From NCBI GenBank assembly GCA_030062745.1, contig CP099847.1, positions 2,402,304-2,466,303 of the forward strand: DNA of 64,000 nucleotides, read 5' to 3'. Position numbers and translations under genes: made by a program. A model generated the notes under the pieces. The model saw only the letters and a list, made by a program, of their open reading frames with translations. It was not told the origin of the DNA and searched no databases. Shown here piece after piece: positions 10,897-23,090 of this stretch (within the stretch, counting starts at the first letter, position 1; each line of letters opens with the position of its first letter). This DNA is from Capitulum mitella. Its lineage: Eukaryota > Arthropoda > Thecostraca > Pollicipedomorpha > Pollicipedidae.

Positions 10897-12929
10897 AGGA
10901 TGTGATGCGTTTCATCATTCTCTGCGTTCTGATTTTTCTTAACATATTTTTGAGCTTAATGCTTCTTTCACTGACGTAAGGTCTAAAGTCACTGTTCGAA
11001 TGCAGTGACATGCACATTGTCTACAGAACAAGCAAGTTATTCTAATCCCATTCTGTCATTCAATTCATTCATTCACACAAGCGTTCGTAGGCTCGTTCAT
11101 CTTTTTGCGTGCATCGAATCCTTTGTGGTGTTTTTAGTCAAAATGGATGTGGAACAATGGCAAGCAGAACGAACCGTGAATGACATGCTCTTGTAAATTG
11201 TTGAAATGGCTGCCGAAATTAAAGTTCTAAGCCACATACTCACACGTGTATTGGGTGGAGCTGTGATCGTATATTGTTTTGTTTGAGTAATTGTGATAGT
11301 GTGGTAAAAATCAAGCTACAACCATTTCAGCATTAAGCTTATTGTTATTCAGATCACACCGTTTTGCACAATGTATCTAATGTATCGCAGATACTGTGCT
11401 AAAAGTCATGAATCGAACACTGTGCAGGCAATTATAACCAAGTCACATTTTCTACATTACTTAGGGGCGAAACGTATCATTGCTAACAACTTTGCAACAA
11501 TGTTCCAGTTCAGTTGGAGTACAAGCTCATGGCTATCCAGAAGGGCATATTTAAAGATCAAATTGGGAATAAGACTATAATCTTTTAGTGCTGATATGTA
11601 TCTTGCAATACGACATCACAACGACGTGCTTGGCGTTGAATCGCTCCAAACAGGTTGTCACGTTACGGTAAGATATGCGGTTTACTGTAACAAGTAGTGC
11701 CAACCATTTGAGTGGCAATGCTCCTCATTTTCTCATTCCCACTCCTGTTAGGATATTCCCATGCTCATTTCCATTTCCACTGAGTGGCAATGCTTGCCGT
11801 TCTCCCATTCTCCCATAAGTGAACCTGTCCCACCAGACATTTTGAACGGCATTAAATACATGGACGTTTACAATATGGGCTTTGTAAGAATGTACTTACA
11901 ACGGACGCGAGTTGATTCCTGCGGAAACTTGAATTGAATGCTTAAAAATTAGGGCATGCTTTCACAACATCCCTAACAATATATTTAAGGACGATTGTAT
12001 CCTGCATCTCTTCTCATATTATGCGTCTATCTCTATTCACAATATCAGTTGACTTTTATGCCCATTGCAGCGGATATTTTAGTGGCCACGCTGTCTTGAG
12101 GTTTTCATGGATTTCTGGCGCGAAAATTAGATGTGCTTGAAACTTACCGAAGCTAGAAGTTCCGGAGTCCTGACTTCACATACGTCACCCATTGGTATTT
12201 TCCTTGGTATTTCCATTCAGGTGTTTCTGCTTAAATTTAATTTAAATGCATGATTTTGCATGATGCACTAAACACATTCAGGTCTGCTGGTTTTAAATAT
12301 TTTTATGTCACATGTAGGCAGAGTACGTATGTAAAAAATAGCACAACTTACGGGGCTTTCTTCGTTGCCACTGCTCTGCTCACTACTCTACTCTGCGAAA
12401 TCTTTACCACGTCTTTGCCAATGCGTTGGCCAGGTTTTGCAAAGCTTTGGTAGTAGTCATTCGTACGGTGTGGTTATCGCAGCGCAAGGCCATTTTTTTA
12501 CCCAAGTCGCTCACACATAAAAAGCACAGCGTGCACTGCTTTGTTTGGGCTCCTCCACCACCTCCATCTACATGAAATATTACTTTTGAATTTGCCTCTG
12601 GGTGGAGTTTTTCCAAGTCCAAACTACAAGACGACATAAAACAAAGAAGATAACAAAAAATACTATATCTAAAATTAGGGAAACGCCATCTTTTAAAATG
12701 TGGTCCTCACTTCATTTACGCCAGCAGCCTACTGTATCAAAAGTAACTAAAATGAAAACTTAGCATTTGTACGCTATACTCATGACTCGTGGTACTGAAG
12801 GTGCAACGTACTGCAAACAAAAATAGTATGTTTGCTGGTTTCGCCCTGTTATATAAATTTGATCCGAATGGTTTGTTAGTGTGCTCTTTTAGATGAGTGT
12901 TGGGCTGACTTTGTGCCAAAAACCTAAAA
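10897..12929. other. Stretch without a recognisable gene
   Basis: AT-rich with short broken frames. At 11710-11815 the words GAGTGGCAATGCT and CTCATTCCCA/CTCCCATTC recur locally, suggesting a small degenerate repeat. Confidence 0.55.
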
Positions 12930-13080
12930 TGTCGCCAACGATACCACATGTCCGTGTCGTGGACAATATGGGCCTCTGTTGGACCAGGTGGCTCGTGGGC
13001 CAAATATCGAACGCTGTGACGACTCGAAGCAGTCAGGCAAACCAGCGCTCTAACCAACTGACCTGCTGACCACAGTAGAT
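12930..13080 (-). mobile_element. tRNA-derived SINE-like unit, minus strand
   Basis: Read on the minus strand, GTCAGTTGGTTAGAGCGCTGG matches a tRNA D-arm with an RNA polymerase III A box. GCGTTCGATATTTGGC follows at the distance expected for a B box. The sequence then continues beyond the tRNA-like part. The acceptor stem cannot be folded as a functional tRNA, so I read this as a SINE head or a decayed tRNA copy. A similar but distinct unit lies at 14.9-15.2 kb. Confidence 0.5.
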
Positions 13081-14904
13081 CAATCGTAAAACCTTTTAGT
13101 ACGGAAACAGTGGAGCACACTGGGAATACAATAACTTCTTAGCAGCATTAATTGTTCTTTTAGACTTCTTAACAGTTTTAGCCCAACTGTAACTATACGC
13201 AATCACATGCTTATTTTACTTCGATTTATTTCCATGGGAGCCATATGACAGAGACATCGGCACGCCCTTAAACCCTTATGAACAATAAATGAACCAATCA
13301 GTCGTCCAATTTCCATTGTCAACAGCATTTCTTATCCATGTTTTTATGAAGCTTCGCAAAGTTTGATCTCGATCTGCTTGAAACTGCAACTTTCCCTGTT
13401 TGTTCGGGACCTGCGATGAAATTTAGTTGAACGGATTGTGTATCATCACGAGCCATTTGCATGCATGCGTAGCACTGTTCCTACCTGCACAGCGGTTTCT
13501 CATCCGTTCTCTGTGACGTGACTGATCTGTCTTGCAATGGGTTGCATACGGGCTGGCACATCAAATATTTGGAGACATTCTGGTACGGGATCTCACGGCT
13601 TTTTTGTTTCTATATAGTATAGAGGCTGACAGATCTGGGGATGTTCTGCAATGGGTTGTCACCGTTTTTTTTTGTGTTTTTATATGTATGGAAGCGTTAA
13701 CAAGAGCTGTCGGTGTTTAGCGAAGTACTGCCGACTATGAACCAACAGGAGAGCGCACTTTGGTGGAGGAGTGATGTTACAGAGTACCGAAGTAATACGT
13801 CATACGCATTCATAAAGCCTTACCACCAATTTATGTATTAATCATGATAGCTTCTGCCTTTTTCATATTTCAAGGTTACACGTAACTGCATAATTTAAAC
13901 AAGATATCCAATGCAGTTCTCTGCAACAGTACATGAATACGAAGCATCTCCTTACTGCTCAAAATACCGGCTTCAGCAAAGTGTCCTAGCATCACCCTTT
14001 TGCATTTTCCATTCATATGGCGCTCCTGTGGTTAGAAATGCAGTTGAAATCAATGTCCTAAAGCAAGAAGTCACAGATGATGAACGCATTGAGTGGATCA
14101 ATACTTGTCAAGTAACACGATACGTTGGTATACGAAAGAACGCAAAGTTTTAAAAGCGGGGGACGGCGCACGATCTTCCACTGCATTTACTGCTCTACCT
14201 CGGTCTACGTTATCAACACTCAACTAAAACGCTCCTTTTCTCATCTAAACATTCACACAGGCCAGTGATGGCCTACCACATGCAACAGTTCTGCGCACCG
14301 TTAAGATGACGTGTCGAAGCAAGTCAGGACCTTTCCTCTGACTGCATGGTTCGGGATTTCCTTTTTTGTGTGCCGCTATCAACCGCGAGGCATAAATCAC
14401 CAGGATCGACTTAACAGATAACCTAATTTATAAAAGTGGCTTACCAGCCTTTCGAGGTAATGGAGAATGTACGGCCAATCACACTGCAAAAAAACGTCGA
14501 GTAAAACCAGTTGCACGCAGATCTACCTTGTACTATGACCAGGACTATGACCAGCACAAAAGGACGTCTATGAATACACCGCCTAATCTTCACCTATGAC
14601 CCAGTTCGCAAAAGCACTTGCCAACATCGCCGCACATTGACTACATTTTTACCCATAAAGCAAGATGGCAAACGTAGCAATGCTTCCATTAGCAAGAGTG
14701 GCATAATACTTCATGTCACTACTTCATGTCACAGCAGTACTTCTTCGAAATTTACGCACCTGCTGCTTATATCGCAACAGAGCCATTTTACCGTTTTATT
14801 TGACCCAAGTCATCAATTATGGTTAACAAACCTCGGATGGAAATGATGTGCCGAAAATGCACCTTCAGTGAGCCTAAATGACTGGAAGCAGGCGGTGAGC
14901 AATG
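13081..14904. other. Stretch without a recognisable gene
   Basis: Frames are short. The phrase TGCAATGGGTTG occurs twice (about 13534 and 13647). No domain or RNA gene was seen. Confidence 0.55.
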
Positions 14905-15235
14905 CTTTTTTTATTTTTAATCTGTTCCGAACCTTTATGAAGTGGACGGCGTTGGGGTCATAGTCTTGTGCTTGCTAAGCAGAGCTTGAGCGGATCCTGA
15001 CCGCCCAAAGGAACCCAAATATGGAGTGATTTCGCCCCAGGCAGCGGATCCGATGCTGAGGGGTCTTTTACGTGTCGTCAAAGCCGCGACATGGCCGCCT
15101 CTTAGACTGGGTGACCCTTTCTGTTTCAGGTCAAATAGCGCTGACTCCTTGTGAGTATCGAACTCACGGCGCCTGCAATACACCGGCTATGACCCGATCA
15201 TGTTACCACAGAACCACGAGGGCTTCTGCGACAGA
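14905..15235 (-). mobile_element. tRNA-derived SINE with A-rich tail, minus strand
   Basis: On the minus strand it begins near 15235 with a tRNA-like head: TGGTTCTGTGGTAACATGA in the D-arm/A-box position, then GAGTTCGATACTCAC, a good B box and T-arm. A body of about 200 bp follows, including ACACGTAAAAGACCCCTC. The unit ends near 14905 in an A-rich tail of the form AAAAATAAAAAAAG. Head, body and A-tail in this order are the defining parts of a SINE. No clear target-site duplication was found. Confidence 0.6.
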
Positions 15236-15238
15236 CTT

Positions 15239-15313
15239 GTAGACAAAGAGCAGATCATGCCTTCAGGAACAAACTATTTATGGGCACAGACCCGTAGATA
15301 AGGAGCACATCAT
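15239..15313 (+). repeat. Short diverged tandem duplication, 55-bp period
   Basis: GTAGACAAAGAGCAGATCAT (15239) is repeated 55 bp later as GTAGATAAGGAGCACATCAT. The phrase CAGGAAC follows both copies. It lies at the 5' edge of the SINE. Confidence 0.45.
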
Positions 15314-16561
15314 CTTTCATATTCCAGGAACCTAGCCACTTCCGGACGCCGCAAATGTGCAACGACATGAAATCGTTCGCCGGTTCCGGTGGAGAGCTTT
15401 CACTTTAGCCTCATGACCAGAAACAAAAACGGACATGTGGGCTGGGTACTCGGGTCAGCGAACGTTCCCCGACATGACCAACACTATAGGTACAATGATG
15501 AACAAAGGCGACAATGTAGTCGGGCGTGAGGGCACTTCGCAATCGCGGCAGTGCCATACGAGAGCTCAACTGCATGCATTATATGAGGATTGGATTGGTT
15601 CTTGTAGCTCTCCGCACTTAAATCAGAACGACAAAGCTGTCAGAGACCAACAGCGCTTCCCGCACTTTATCCAAGAGCTGATATGTGATTGGCCTGACGT
15701 TCCACTGTTTTCTCATCCATCGATGTAGCGGCGATCAAAATGATGGATTTTTTTCAAGTTTTTTTTTCGTGAATGTGGGTGTAGCGATCAGACCATGTTT
15801 TTTGCGCATGTCACTAACATGCCCCACTGCTTCTCACGAATTGCGATGTTTTGTCCTGTTTTTCGTCTCCACAAATCTGGAGACAGTTCGCGGGTTTCTC
15901 ACGCCGCAGGGGTGAGACCACCTCCTGAGCAGTGCGACCCAGTTCTTCGTCGAACGCTTTGCACCCAGACGTCAAACAAACCACTCCAACAACAAAGGAG
16001 CATGAAACGTTCATTTTTCGTCGAACATACGACGATGCCTTTGATGTGCGGCATCGAAGTAATCTGCAGACTAACACATGTCTTACATAAGGCAGGTTTT
16101 TGCCGCATGATCTGTAAGGCAAATGAACGGTCACCACCGCCGACCAATGACCGTTACGATCTGCTGTTCCTAGACATCGTGACATTGCTGGACAATACGC
16201 ATCTTTTCTCACTGCAGCCGGCTCCGGTACACTGAAGCCACGCGTCTTCTGCGGTAAAAAAACCTGCAGAGCTTGCCGAACTGTGCTCTGGAGCCGGATG
16301 ATGTTCCAGACGCCGTTAATGCCAGACCACGCGGCAGCCATCTCATTCGAAGGCCAAGAAGGCCGCGCGGTCTCTTACTTCGTCCGCAGAACAGTGGCCT
16401 GCAGACGCTGCAGACAGCCAGTTGTGGCTCGGAACCGGCCGATCGGCGGGCGATGGGTGCCCCGCGCTCCCCGCGCCCGTGCGGGGCTAATGACTCCCAT
16501 GAAGCTCGGCCGGGGATCGATCGTGACCGGCGTGCCCCTGAGTCAGGAGGCTCCGCCCACC
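15314..16561. other. Stretch without a confident gene
   Basis: A 175-codon frame lies on the minus strand (15814-16341), overlapped by open frames in other phases. It has no recognisable domain, and I do not call it coding. The 16.27-16.56 kb part is GC-rich and leads into the minisatellite. Confidence 0.5.
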
Positions 16562-17480
16562 GCTGCCAAACCGAAACGGCCTGACGGGCAGCTCTACCGC
16601 TACTAAACCGACACGGCCTGACGGGCAGCTCTACCGCTACTGAACCGACACGGCCTGACGGGCAGCTCTACCGCTACCGAACCGACACGGCCTGACGGGC
16701 AGCTCTACCGCTACCGAACCGACACGGCCTGAAGGGCAGCTCTACCGCTACTGAACCGACACGGCCTGACGGGCAGCTCTACCGCTACTAAACCGACACG
16801 GCCTGACGGGCAGCTCTACCGCTACTGAACCGACACGGCCTGACGGGCAGCTCTACCGCTACTAAACCGACACGGCCTGACGGGCAGCTCTACCGCTACT
16901 GAACCGACACGGCCTGACGGGCAGCTCTACCGCTACCCAACCGAAACGGCCTGACGGGCAGCTCTACCGATGCCCAACCGATACGGCCTGACGGGCAGTG
17001 CCACCGCTTCCGAACCGACACGGCCTGACGGGCAGCTCTACCGCTTCCGAACCGACACGGCCTGACGGCCAGTTCTACCATTACCGAACCGACACGGCAT
17101 GACAGCCAGTTCTACCACTGCCGGACCGACACGGCCTGACGGGCATTTCTACGGCTACTGAACAGACACGGCCTGACGGGCAGTTCTACCGCTACTGAAT
17201 CGACGCCGTCTGACGACCATTTCTACTGCTACTGAACCGACACGGTCTGACGGACAGTTCTACCCTACTGAATCGATACGGCCTAACGGGCAGTTCCACT
17301 GCTACCGAGCCGACATGGCCTGACGGACAGTTCTACTGCTACCGAACCGACACGGTCTGACGGACAGTTCTACCACTGCCGAAGCGACGTCGACCGACGG
17401 CCAGCTCTCAATTACCGGACTGACATTGTCAGTTCTACCGCTGCCAGACCGCGACAGGCTGACGGCCAGTTCCACCGCCA
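16562..17480 (+). repeat. Minisatellite, 37-bp unit, about 25 copies
   Basis: The unit contains ACACGGCCTGACGGGCAGCT followed by CTACCGCTACTGAACCG. Successive ACGGGCAGCT words fall exactly 37 bp apart in the first half (for example 16621, 16658, 16695). Copies are nearly identical at the left and diverge steadily to the right, until past 17.4 kb they are barely recognisable. Because 37 is not a multiple of three, the unit shifts frame each time, so the array is not coding. The gradient suggests recent homogenisation of the left end. Confidence 0.9.
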
Positions 17481-18570
17481 GCTCGCCAAACGATTGCAGC
17501 GCGGAGGATGTACGTTAACACGGATTATGCGGTCTGGATGGCTGCATATCGTGGTTGGAAAAAACCCTAACACGAGATGAGCGATGTACTTCGAACGCAG
17601 TGAACACCAATACGAAGCTATGACGTTCGCTCCATTTTGGTACAACGATATCTCAATTTCAACGAAAATCCGCACTAAGACGGACTTTCACTTGGTGCGT
17701 TCTTATGGAAGCGACACATCCCTACATGTGGTGAGGTATGTAATAAAACCAGAACCTGTAGTTATTAAATAGTCTGCAATATTATGCACAAAGTGCTCCT
17801 AGTGCTACCACGAATGGAATCCCTTGGGTTTAATTCTCTGACGTTCATGTTCGATATTTCGCCTTGCTAATCTGCAATCTCGGAACACTGCGGGGAGAAA
17901 GCAATGATAGCTATTCGAACATTATCTACGCCATTTGAGAACCAGTGAATATGAACACAGAGTTTCAGTTGAGGACAGCGTGCGGTAGTGGTGGTGATAC
18001 TATGCACTGCGAATAGCAGTGTTCCATATCTCAAAATTAACCTCACGTTCAATGATGTGCAGCAACACATAAAACAGTTCGAACTTCATCATACCAAGTC
18101 ACAGGAAAAGAGATAAGAGCAAGGCTTATCCACGTTTGCGTAATTACGTAGTGTCCGCGGAAAACATTCAGCTTCCACATATTTGTTTTGCTGGCGCTAA
18201 ACAAAGGCAGTTGTGTCAACAAATACATATCCTACCATCATTGCACTCACTTCCTAATACTTTGTGATACCACTGCGAGCCTTGATGAAGTTGTCTTGGA
18301 AAAGTGAAGAAGTTGTCTTGGAGGAATTTGGACACATTTTTTTACTTGTGACAGGGGACAGAGTCATGCATGAAGACGCTCCACCGGTCACGAATGTACG
18401 CAGGAAGGAGGTGATCCTGAAAGACATGGATGTAGTGTTTCCCTTATCATCGTTCCATTCTTTTGAAGGAAATAAATTTTCCCCAGACTCAAACCCAACT
18501 GAAACAACCCCATACGAGGACCGAATCAGGGTGCCTAGCAACCTCCGGAGTATATCGCGAATCATACCTG
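17481..18570. other. Stretch without a confident gene
   Basis: Opposed frames of 129 and 134 codons overlap at 18254-18658. Neither shows a domain. The plus frame runs through the hairpin cluster described next. No RNA gene was seen. Confidence 0.5.
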
Positions 18571-18648
18571 TCGAACCCCTTGGGACCCTTCCCAAGGGGT
18601 TGGGACGTCCCAAGAGGTTCGACGCGCTAGGACCCTTCCCTAGCGCGC
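18571..18648. repeat. Cluster of three consecutive inverted repeats
   Basis: First hairpin: perfect 12-bp arms AACCCCTTGGGA (18574-18585) and TCCCAAGGGGTT (18590-18601) with a 4-nt loop. Second: a perfect 14-bp palindrome TTGGGACGTCCCAA (18600-18613). Third: CGCGCTAGG (18623-18631) and CCTAGCGCG (18639-18647). The first arm can also pair with 18608-18622 with one mismatch in 15. The first and third hairpins share the apical sequence GGACCCTTCCC. No stem of a known RNA family was recognised. Confidence 0.7.
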
Positions 18649-19559
18649 AGTAAGGCATCGAAAGGCCCGTTCATCTCTCTTCATCACCTTTTCCGTTGCT
18701 CAACAACCCAGTTTTTGCACTTGTCAGCAAGAGAAATACGTTGTTTCTTCATGCGTTCGGTTAGTGGCGGTTTTTTGGCTGATGAACGGAACGGTATCTT
18801 GAGATCCTTCCGTAGCCTCTCCTCAACAGCAAGCTAGGACACGCGTCCAAGTAGATCTGGATGAGTTTTTTTTCACTTCAGGTGCACTTATTCTTGAGTT
18901 TTTCTCTCATTTATGAGGTGACCTTTAGATCTGGAGGTTTCCCTCGGCCTTTCAGGGATGGTTTCATGATGTGGAACAACACCGGGACGCGTGCTGACGG
19001 GCACCGCCTTCAGTTGTTCGATGGTTGGTTACCTCTTGCCTGTGCGCCGGCTTATTTTTTGCGTCAACTTTTTTATTACATTAAAACTACTTTTGGACCT
19101 TCTCAGTGTCACAGAGATACTTCTCTAGGATAATTACTGATTGGTACGCAAAGTTCAGGACTTATCGCGATCATAACAAAACCACAAAATACGCCTCTGA
19201 CATAAAGAGATACTACACCACCAAGTTCCCCAGTCCACTCGCCTTACACCATCTTAGTGAGTAATCGGACCTCGTAGTGGTGGCAAAAGTGTAATAAGCG
19301 CGTAACTTCTTCATTGTATAGTCTCCGCGGTGAGCATCTTCATGCATATCACCTTATTCCTCACGTCTGGGCGGCTCACGGTTTTCCGTGGACACTGTAT
19401 AATCTGTCCGACAGATTAAACATACACCCACTAAAAAGGGAAAAACTAGAGGAAAACTCAAGATAGCAGCCGAAAGAAAAGCCCCAATTCATCCAGGTGT
19501 AACAGAAATACAGCGAGCGATATGCATATGACAAGTTAAACCAGAGTGCACCAAGTTTG
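18649..19559. other. Stretch without a recognisable gene
   Basis: Short broken frames only; no repeat or RNA signal stands out. Confidence 0.5.
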
Positions 19560-19830
19560 TGCTTGTTTCCTCTCCGGGGTGGGGGGAATCGATCCCGAAT
19601 CCGATTCATGGCTCTCTGAATCAGTTCTGATTCCGAGTTAACGCCGTTTTCAAAAATTGAATCGATTCCGATTCTGATCCAAAATGAGATGAGTGGATTC
19701 CTGGATCGATTCAGGCAAGATCTCTTGGGTTGGATTACGCTAATGAAACCGATTCCCATGCTGATTTCGTGTACAGCCGTCTAATTCAACTTCAGTCCTG
19801 ATCCCGACAATTACCAGTGAATGGATTCTG
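19560..19830. repeat. Degenerate GATTC/GAATC-rich patch
   Basis: Words such as GAATCCGATTC, GAATCGATTCCGATTC and GATTCTGAT recur many times in both orientations. A weaker patch of the same kind lies at about 4040-4170, so this may be an old interspersed repeat and not a one-off expansion. Confidence 0.45.
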
Positions 19831-20039
19831 ATTGCGACGGAATCGAGCACAGGTATGGCGTGTACGCCATCCTTTACGCATGAAATATGCCCATTTAGTC
19901 AACAGTTACATAACAAGTCACAGCCAAAAAACAAAAATACCAGACGACCGCGCCTGCGTAAAGGAAAACATAGCCCCCAGCCGTGGAAAGCCCAGACCAC
20001 AGAATAAAGAACACAGCACGACAGGCCAGAGTACCCGCC

Positions 20040-20290
20040 CGTTACGGGGCCGGGTCTGACGCCACGTGCTGCCGTCCGTGGTGGCTGCACGTCTGGCCGG
20101 GGCGGACACGTGCAGGCCGAGCGGTGGGCGGGCACGGCTGACCCGGCCCCAGGTGGCCTGGCCGCGCCGGACCGAGCAGCGCCCGCGGCACTTCCGACAG
20201 CGGAGACGGCCGCCGGCCAGCTGGGAGGCCGCTGCCTGCCCGCCCCGCACCTGGGCCCCTCACTCCGGTACAACACGGAAGTGCGGCCGA
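20040..20290. promoter_or_regulatory. Short GC-rich island next to the 30-bp minisatellite
   Basis: GC-rich with many CCGG and GCCGGCC words, and open in several frames on both strands, as composition predicts. It passes directly into the minisatellite, whose units are also GC-rich, so it may simply be the decayed left end of that array. Confidence 0.35.
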
Positions 20291-20730
20291 CCGGCGGCCG
20301 ACGGTTATCTGTCAGACCGCCAGCTAGCCGGCGGCTACCTGTCAACCATCAGGCAGCCAGCGGCTAGCTGTCAGATGTCAAGCAGCGGCGGCTACCTGTC
20401 AGGCCGTCAGGCAGCCAGCGGTTAGCTGTCAGACCGTCGGGCAGCCGGCGGCTGCCTGTCAGACCGTCAGGCAGCTGGCGGCTACCTGTCAGACCGCCAG
20501 CTAGCTGTCGGTTACCTGTCAGACTGTCAAGCAGCTGGCGGCTAGCCTTTAGACCGTCAGGCAACCAGCCATTAGCTGTCAGACCTTTAAGCAGCCGGCA
20601 GCTACCTATCAGACCGTCAGGCGGCCGGCGGCTACCTGTCAGACCATCAAACAACAGGCGGTTAGCTAGCGGTCTGTGAGGCAGAAGCAGTTGTCTGACA
20701 GACTGCCAGGCAGCCGGCGGCTATCCGTCA
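20291..20730. repeat. Minisatellite, 30-bp unit, about 14 copies, open in frame
   Basis: The unit approximates GGCTACCTGTCAGACCGTCA plus GGCAGCCGGC and repeats every 30 bp (for example CTGTCAGACC at 20427, 20457 and 20487). Since 30 is divisible by three, the minus strand reads as a ten-residue repeat close to LTGSRRLPDG across nearly 100 codons (20364-20654). The same frame continues leftward to about 19899 after a single stop. Copies differ by scattered substitutions without frameshifts. Further degenerate copies trail to about 20850. Coding status is unproven. Confidence 0.85.
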
Positions 20731-20949
20731 GAATGACACCCAGGTGTCAATCAGGAGGGGGCTCCCTGTCAGGACTGCATACAGGCAGTCAGGCAGACGG
20801 ACGTTCTCTGTCAGAACAGGCAGGCAGATGTTGCGAGCAGAAGTGTTGCCCCCGTCGGACGTCACGGCTATTTCATGGCTATTTATTTTTCTTTCTTTTC
20901 TTGTGGGCCGTTTCCGGCAGTGTTGCAAGTTCCCTTTCGTCCCGAATAT

Positions 20950-21588
20950 TCACAAACCATTTGGTTTGTGGACTGATCCATTAACGGATTGGTTACATTG
21001 ATACAATGTTATGACGTCCCAACTGTACGGAAATAGGCCATTTACCGCGGAAACACTCAGGGGATCCTGGGCGAAATGTTGGGTCTCGGACGGAAAAGAA
21101 TTTTCGAAAACGTACCACCATGAACTTCCTTTCCCATGGCACAACACGAATGACCTAGACATTATATTTAAATGTGTTCTTTCTAGCCATCCCTTCCAGG
21201 AACGACAGACCATGTTTACCGTTGAGGGGATGCAATGGTCATTTTGCGGTCGATTTTTCCAAGCAGCGCCGAACGACTGGTGCCCAGTTTTCAAGCCATT
21301 AGCGGGGCAGCACGGCTCGCAACCACTCTCACTTCCCGAGTCCCGGTTCCACATACCTAAAGGAGGAGCTTTCTTCGTTGAGGTCAAAACCTCTTTAAAC
21401 AGACAGTCTTCTAGACAGTCTGTCGATGCACGCATTCGGAACAGCACGAGACAGCGACAGCAACCTGACATTTTTTTAGTGAGCTGCTGACAACTCGATA
21501 CGTGCCGCAACAGAATACTGCAGGCGCATGACCAGCAGACGCACGTCACGGTATCGCCCATCAGCCGCAAGCGCAAAAACGTGGGCAC
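20950..21588 (-). CDS. Longest open frame of the window, no recognised family
   Basis: 212 codons on the minus strand, with an opposing 159-codon frame on the plus strand over the same bases (21011-21490). The minus product has many Cys and Ser residues and no visible domain, signal peptide or repeat. The plus product is also featureless. Two long antiparallel frames can arise by chance. The base composition here is moderate, so the length is mildly notable. It might be a decayed mobile-element protein or nothing. No start context or promoter supports either strand. Confidence 0.15.
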   Translation of the reverse strand: MPTFLRLRLMGDTVTCVCWSCACSILLRHVSSCQQLTKKMSGCCRCLVLFRMRASTDCLEDCLFKEVLTSTKKAPPLGMWNRDSGSESGCEPCCPANGLKTGHQSFGAAWKNRPQNDHCIPSTVNMVCRSWKGWLERTHLNIMSRSFVLCHGKGSSWWYVFENSFPSETQHFAQDPLSVSAVNGLFPYSWDVITLYQCNQSVNGSVHKPNGL

Positions 21589-21599
21589 GTGGTCTGCTG

Positions 21600-23090
21600 T
21601 CTGCCTGTCTGAGTTGGGAGAGGCGGCGCTCGAAATTCAACAGCCACCAACGGTATCGCAGCAGTAGCAGGAAGTTGCCAAAGAGGCCGTGAAGCCACCA
21701 GGAGATGACGGCAGAAAGCACTCCGAAGGCATGACGTTCGGGGCATTCTTTTGAACAAAGAGGAGTGGGAAAGAAGAGAAGAAAAGCTGGCGTCTGACAA
21801 GGAGAAAGGTGGGTTCAAACGAGGCCTTGACATGTGTCTGTCTGACATGATTACTAACGAACACAAGACGAACGTCAGGTGAATGTGATCGAGACACTCT
21901 ACGGCGAGCACAGCTCATCTTCCTGACATTTGCACGCCTACGTCTCTTGGAGCACACCTAAAGGACCTCATAGCTTCAGGAAATACTGATCATTGCTTCT
22001 GGTCCCGAATCATCTCAGCTTTACAACATCGATCGAAGGACATGCGAATGTTTTCAGATTCCTTTGCGTTGGTGGAATGCCAATGTGAGCGATAAAATCA
22101 CACGCACTTCATCATCAGAACCGTTTAGGCGTATCGTATGAACGGAATGTGCAAATTTACTTAACCGTGAACAATTATTGGTCATATAGATTACATACGG
22201 GCCCTTTTATTCATTAAGATTGTATCACGTGCAATAACTACCTGCAGTCAACAGCATGAAAATTATCATGACAAATTTCAGCAGTCTGTATTTTCTAAGT
22301 AGCAGATCGCTCACCATCAAGCGTCTAAAGGCGTATAACGAGGCGTTCGTGCAGCATGCAGTTAGCCGGTTTAAACGGCTCACAAAAGTCACCGTTTGTC
22401 GTTATATTAACAGACCGAGTCCTCCCACCATTCTTCATGCTTAGTTTAATGTCTTCCAGGGCACAGCCCTCTGTCCATGACCCCATATTTCGCTCGGGAA
22501 CCTTTGGCCCGGTGCACGCCGTTGTGCGGCCCGCTTACAATCTGCTGCCGGAGCGTCACACCATTAGGGGGGCAATGAAGAGGGGTGAGTCTCGCTTGTG
22601 GGCCGTGACATATCCGAACAGGCACGGACACAGGCAAAGGCACAGGTGCGGCTCTCACCACTGCCGAGCGGCGTCAAAGCTCACGGCAGGCCACCGGCAA
22701 TGAAGAGAATTGCCGGAAGATATGTGGACCCCGCCACTATGTCATTCGGCATTTGTTTGTTCGACGGGTGACATAATGATGTGGCATTCGCTTCTTTTAG
22801 TAAAAAAAGAAAAAAAAACAGAGAAAACTGAGCGCTACAGATGTAGGTTTCGAAGCCACGTTAACTTTAGGGACACTGCTGAAGTCTTGGCTAAAGATGT
22901 TATGTGGCTGCGTTTTGCAAATCATAGGCAGCAGTGGCAACGAGGGTGAAAGTTAGGGCAAGAGAATCAGAGCCATGCGCTACAAAACAGCAGTCTAACA
23001 GGGGTGACAGCTGCTGATACAATCACCCACACGAGATCGTTGTACAGCGTTCAGGCTGCAAATGTATGACGGCAGCGCCGCAGGCATGTC
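21600..23090. other. Stretch without a recognisable gene
   Basis: Only short frames; an A-rich tract is present at about 22800-22820. The 22.44-22.74 kb part is slightly GC-rich with frames open on both strands. Nothing further was identified. Confidence 0.5.

Noticed and set aside
12930..13080. Functional tRNA gene
   Set aside because: A and B boxes are recognisable, but the acceptor and T stems do not pair, so a SINE head or tRNA relic is more likely.
15435..16341. Possible decayed pogo/Tigger-like transposase on the minus strand
   Set aside because: A short stretch (REKQWGMLVTCAKN) faintly recalls the region after the catalytic core, but no DDE residues, helix-turn-helix or terminal repeats could be placed.
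16562..17480. CRISPR array
   Set aside because: The units are contiguous tandem copies without unique spacers, in an animal-type genome.
18571..18660. Helitron 3' end
   Set aside because: The hairpins are not followed by CTRR and no Rep/helicase sequence is nearby.
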